Positions 46,860-48,109 of a stretch of 48,109 bases of DNA are shown one piece after another (the stretch's first letter is position 1; each line of letters starts with the position of its first letter). Under the pieces are notes generated by a model. The model saw only the letters and a program-made list of their open reading frames with translations. It was not told the DNA's origin and searched no databases. Origin of the DNA: Nitrospirota bacterium (GTDB lineage: Bacteria > Nitrospirota > Thermodesulfovibrionia > Thermodesulfovibrionales > UBA6898); contig JAKAIZ010000001.1 of NCBI GenBank assembly GCA_021814065.1, forward strand, positions 18,692 through 66,800. Direction: 5' to 3'. A program made the translations under genes and the position numbers.

Positions 46860-48109
46860 AGCTGATTCCCAGCCTCTCTGCAATCGCCTTGTCGTCGATG
46901 CTCAGACCGTCGGACATGCCGATCGGGATTTCGGTAGACCTTCCCATCGGGGCGAATATCTTTCTCAGCTCGACATCCGCGGCTTTGAACACCTCCACGA
47001 CCCTCTCGGCAACCTTGTCGGAATCAAGCCTGCGGTAAAGCTTCGGGTCCTGCGTCGTGATACCCCGCGGGCACTTGCCGGTATTGCAGAGGTTGCACCT
47101 GTTGTATTCGTCCCCGAAGCAGTCCGCGGCAGTCTGCATAATGTACTTGCCGACCGCTACGGCTGATGCGCCGAGCATGATGAGCGCAGCCGCGTTAGCC
47201 GCCAGATTGCCCCTCTTGCCGATGCCGCCCGCCGCGATAAGCGGAAGCTCGTTTTGCTTGCCCTGCTTGACGAGGTCGAGGTAACACTCGCGCAGGTTCG
47301 ACGCGATCGGATGTCCCATCTTGTCCATAGAGACGTTATATGCAGCACCGGTGCCGCCGTCTTCGCCGTCGATGGACAGCGCAGCGGCGTAAGGGTTTCT
47401 CGCAAGGTTGTTCAGCACCGCCTTGGCAGTCTTCGTCCCGGAGATCTTCGGATAGACCGGCACGCGGAAACCCCAGGCCATCGACATGGACTGGATCATC
47501 TTAGCCACCGCCTCCTCGATCGAGTATTTTGTCTGGTGAGTAGGCGGCGAGGCGAGGTCCACGAACTGCGGCACCCCGCGGATCTTGGCGATCAGCTTCA
47601 GCACCTTCTGGGCCATCAGCAGGCCGCCGTCGCCGGGCTTCGCGCCCTGGCCGTATTTGATCTCTATCGCCGCAGGGTCTTCGACCATGTGCGGGATCGA
47701 GCGGACGATCTCGTCCCATCCGAAATAGCCAGAGGCGATCTGGATGATGAAGTATTTAAGATATTTCGACCTCAGAAGCCGCGGCGGCATTCCGCCTTCG
47801 CCCGAGCACATGACGACCGGGATGTTCTCGACCTCATTGAGATATGCGACTCCCATGGCAAGGCCTTCCCACATCGGCGGAGAGAGCGCGCCGATCGACA
47901 TACTGCCGATCATGATCGGGAAGATCTCCCGCACAGGCGGGATAAACTTTCCGGAGGACTTGTCGACGACCAGTCTGCCGTTTTCGACCGTAAGCGGGAG
48001 TTCCTCCGGAGGGAGTATCCTGCCGAGAAGCGAACGCACCCTGAACTCGTGCCTGCCTGCGTCCAGGGCCGGGTCGGTCAGCATCGAGATCCTCGTGAAC
48101 TTCAGTCTG
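46849..48109 (-). CDS. Glutamate synthase FMN/Fe-S domain protein (archaeal-type GltB), 5' end probably off the right edge
   Basis: The visible part is ~420 aa. The frame is still open at the window edge; an ATG at 48084 exists, but the codons before it read LKFTRIS, which looks like continuing protein, so the true start is probably outside. The core is the FMN-binding barrel of glutamate synthase: FPIMIGSMSIGALS, MCSGEGGMPPRLLRSKY, EIKYGQGAKPGDGGLL, DGEDGGTGAAYNVSMD, PLIAAGGIGKRGNLA and the Fe-S cysteines CNLCNTGKCPRGI. The glutaminase and GXGXG domains are absent; the latter is on the next gene. A separate glutaminase gene would be expected upstream, beyond the window. Confidence 0.9.
   Translation of the reverse strand, partial: RLKFTRISMLTDPALDAGRHEFRVRSLLGRILPPEELPLTVENGRLVVDKSSGKFIPPVREIFPIMIGSMSIGALSPPMWEGLAMGVAYLNEVENIPVVMCSGEGGMPPRLLRSKYLKYFIIQIASGYFGWDEIVRSIPHMVEDPAAIEIKYGQGAKPGDGGLLMAQKVLKLIAKIRGVPQFVDLASPPTHQTKYSIEEAVAKMIQSMSMAWGFRVPVYPKISGTKTAKAVLNNLARNPYAAALSIDGEDGGTGAAYNVSMDKMGHPIASNLRECYLDLVKQGKQNELPLIAAGGIGKRGNLAANAAALIMLGASAVAVGKYIMQTAADCFGDEYNRCNLCNTGKCPRGITTQDPKLYRRLDSDKVAERVVEVFKAADVELRKIFAPMGRSTEIPIGMSDGLSIDDKAIAERLGISYAC

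Overview
This window comes from an anaerobic, cytochrome-rich Gram-negative bacterium. The proteins resemble those of metal- or mineral-reducing Nitrospirota and Desulfobacterota (Geobacter-like). That placement rests on gene content only: multiheme c-type cytochromes with CxxCH and CX4CH sites, NHL-propeller lipoproteins, sigma-54 promoters and an archaeal-type split glutamate synthase. There is no rRNA, tRNA, IS element or CRISPR array in the window.

Layout. (1) 1-13180, minus strand: an electron-transfer block. In transcription order it holds a small HTH protein, an 814-residue ORF joining an HTH-like region to an outer-membrane beta-barrel, a parvulin-type peptidyl-prolyl isomerase, an NHL-propeller lipoprotein, a tetraheme cytochrome, and a seven-heme membrane or periplasmic cytochrome. 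After a terminator and a sigma-54 promoter come a second tetraheme cytochrome, a surface protein with NHL, BACON and FG-GAP domains, and a giant cytochrome that runs off the left edge (at least 15 CxxCH plus 4 CX4CH). (2) 13500-18100, plus strand: a secreted FGE-fold protein, a GT-C/TPR membrane protein, a methyltransferase and a GT2 glycosyltransferase. (3) 18114-23653, minus: a GT-C/TPR membrane protein, an 11-heme cytochrome, a second NHL lipoprotein, then a third tetraheme cytochrome with its own sigma-54 promoter and a very strong Shine-Dalgarno sequence. (4) 23721-37344, minus: a polysaccharide/O-antigen block with glycosyltransferases, SDR epimerase, hexapeptide acyltransferase, methyltransferase, GNAT, two glycosidase-fold paralogues, a WbqC-like protein, a DegT aminotransferase, a Wzm/Wzt ABC exporter and an EPS-type MarR regulator. 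Its middle (about 28-34 kb) is visibly AT-richer than the flanks, suggesting transfer. (5) 37465-42518, minus: GT2 enzymes, an unknown lipoprotein, a TPR protein and a third NHL lipoprotein. (6) 42670-44111, plus: a small P-loop protein, a 34-residue peptide ORF and a GT2 enzyme. (7) 44382-48109, minus: two subunits of a glutamate synthase.

How it fits together (inference): the three tetraheme proteins share one layout: HD/HN, CxFCHTPH, CLSCHDG, HPI, CxxCHDxH, CxxCH. This gives four CxxCH sites plus four conserved candidate distal histidines, the pattern expected of OmcE-type extracellular cytochrome nanowire subunits. A large beta-barrel, a periplasmic PPIase, NHL-propeller lipoproteins and periplasmic multiheme carriers next to them make a plausible complete route for building and wiring an extracellular cytochrome filament. 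The adjoining polysaccharide exporter could supply the matrix that holds it. This is the main candidate system in the window.
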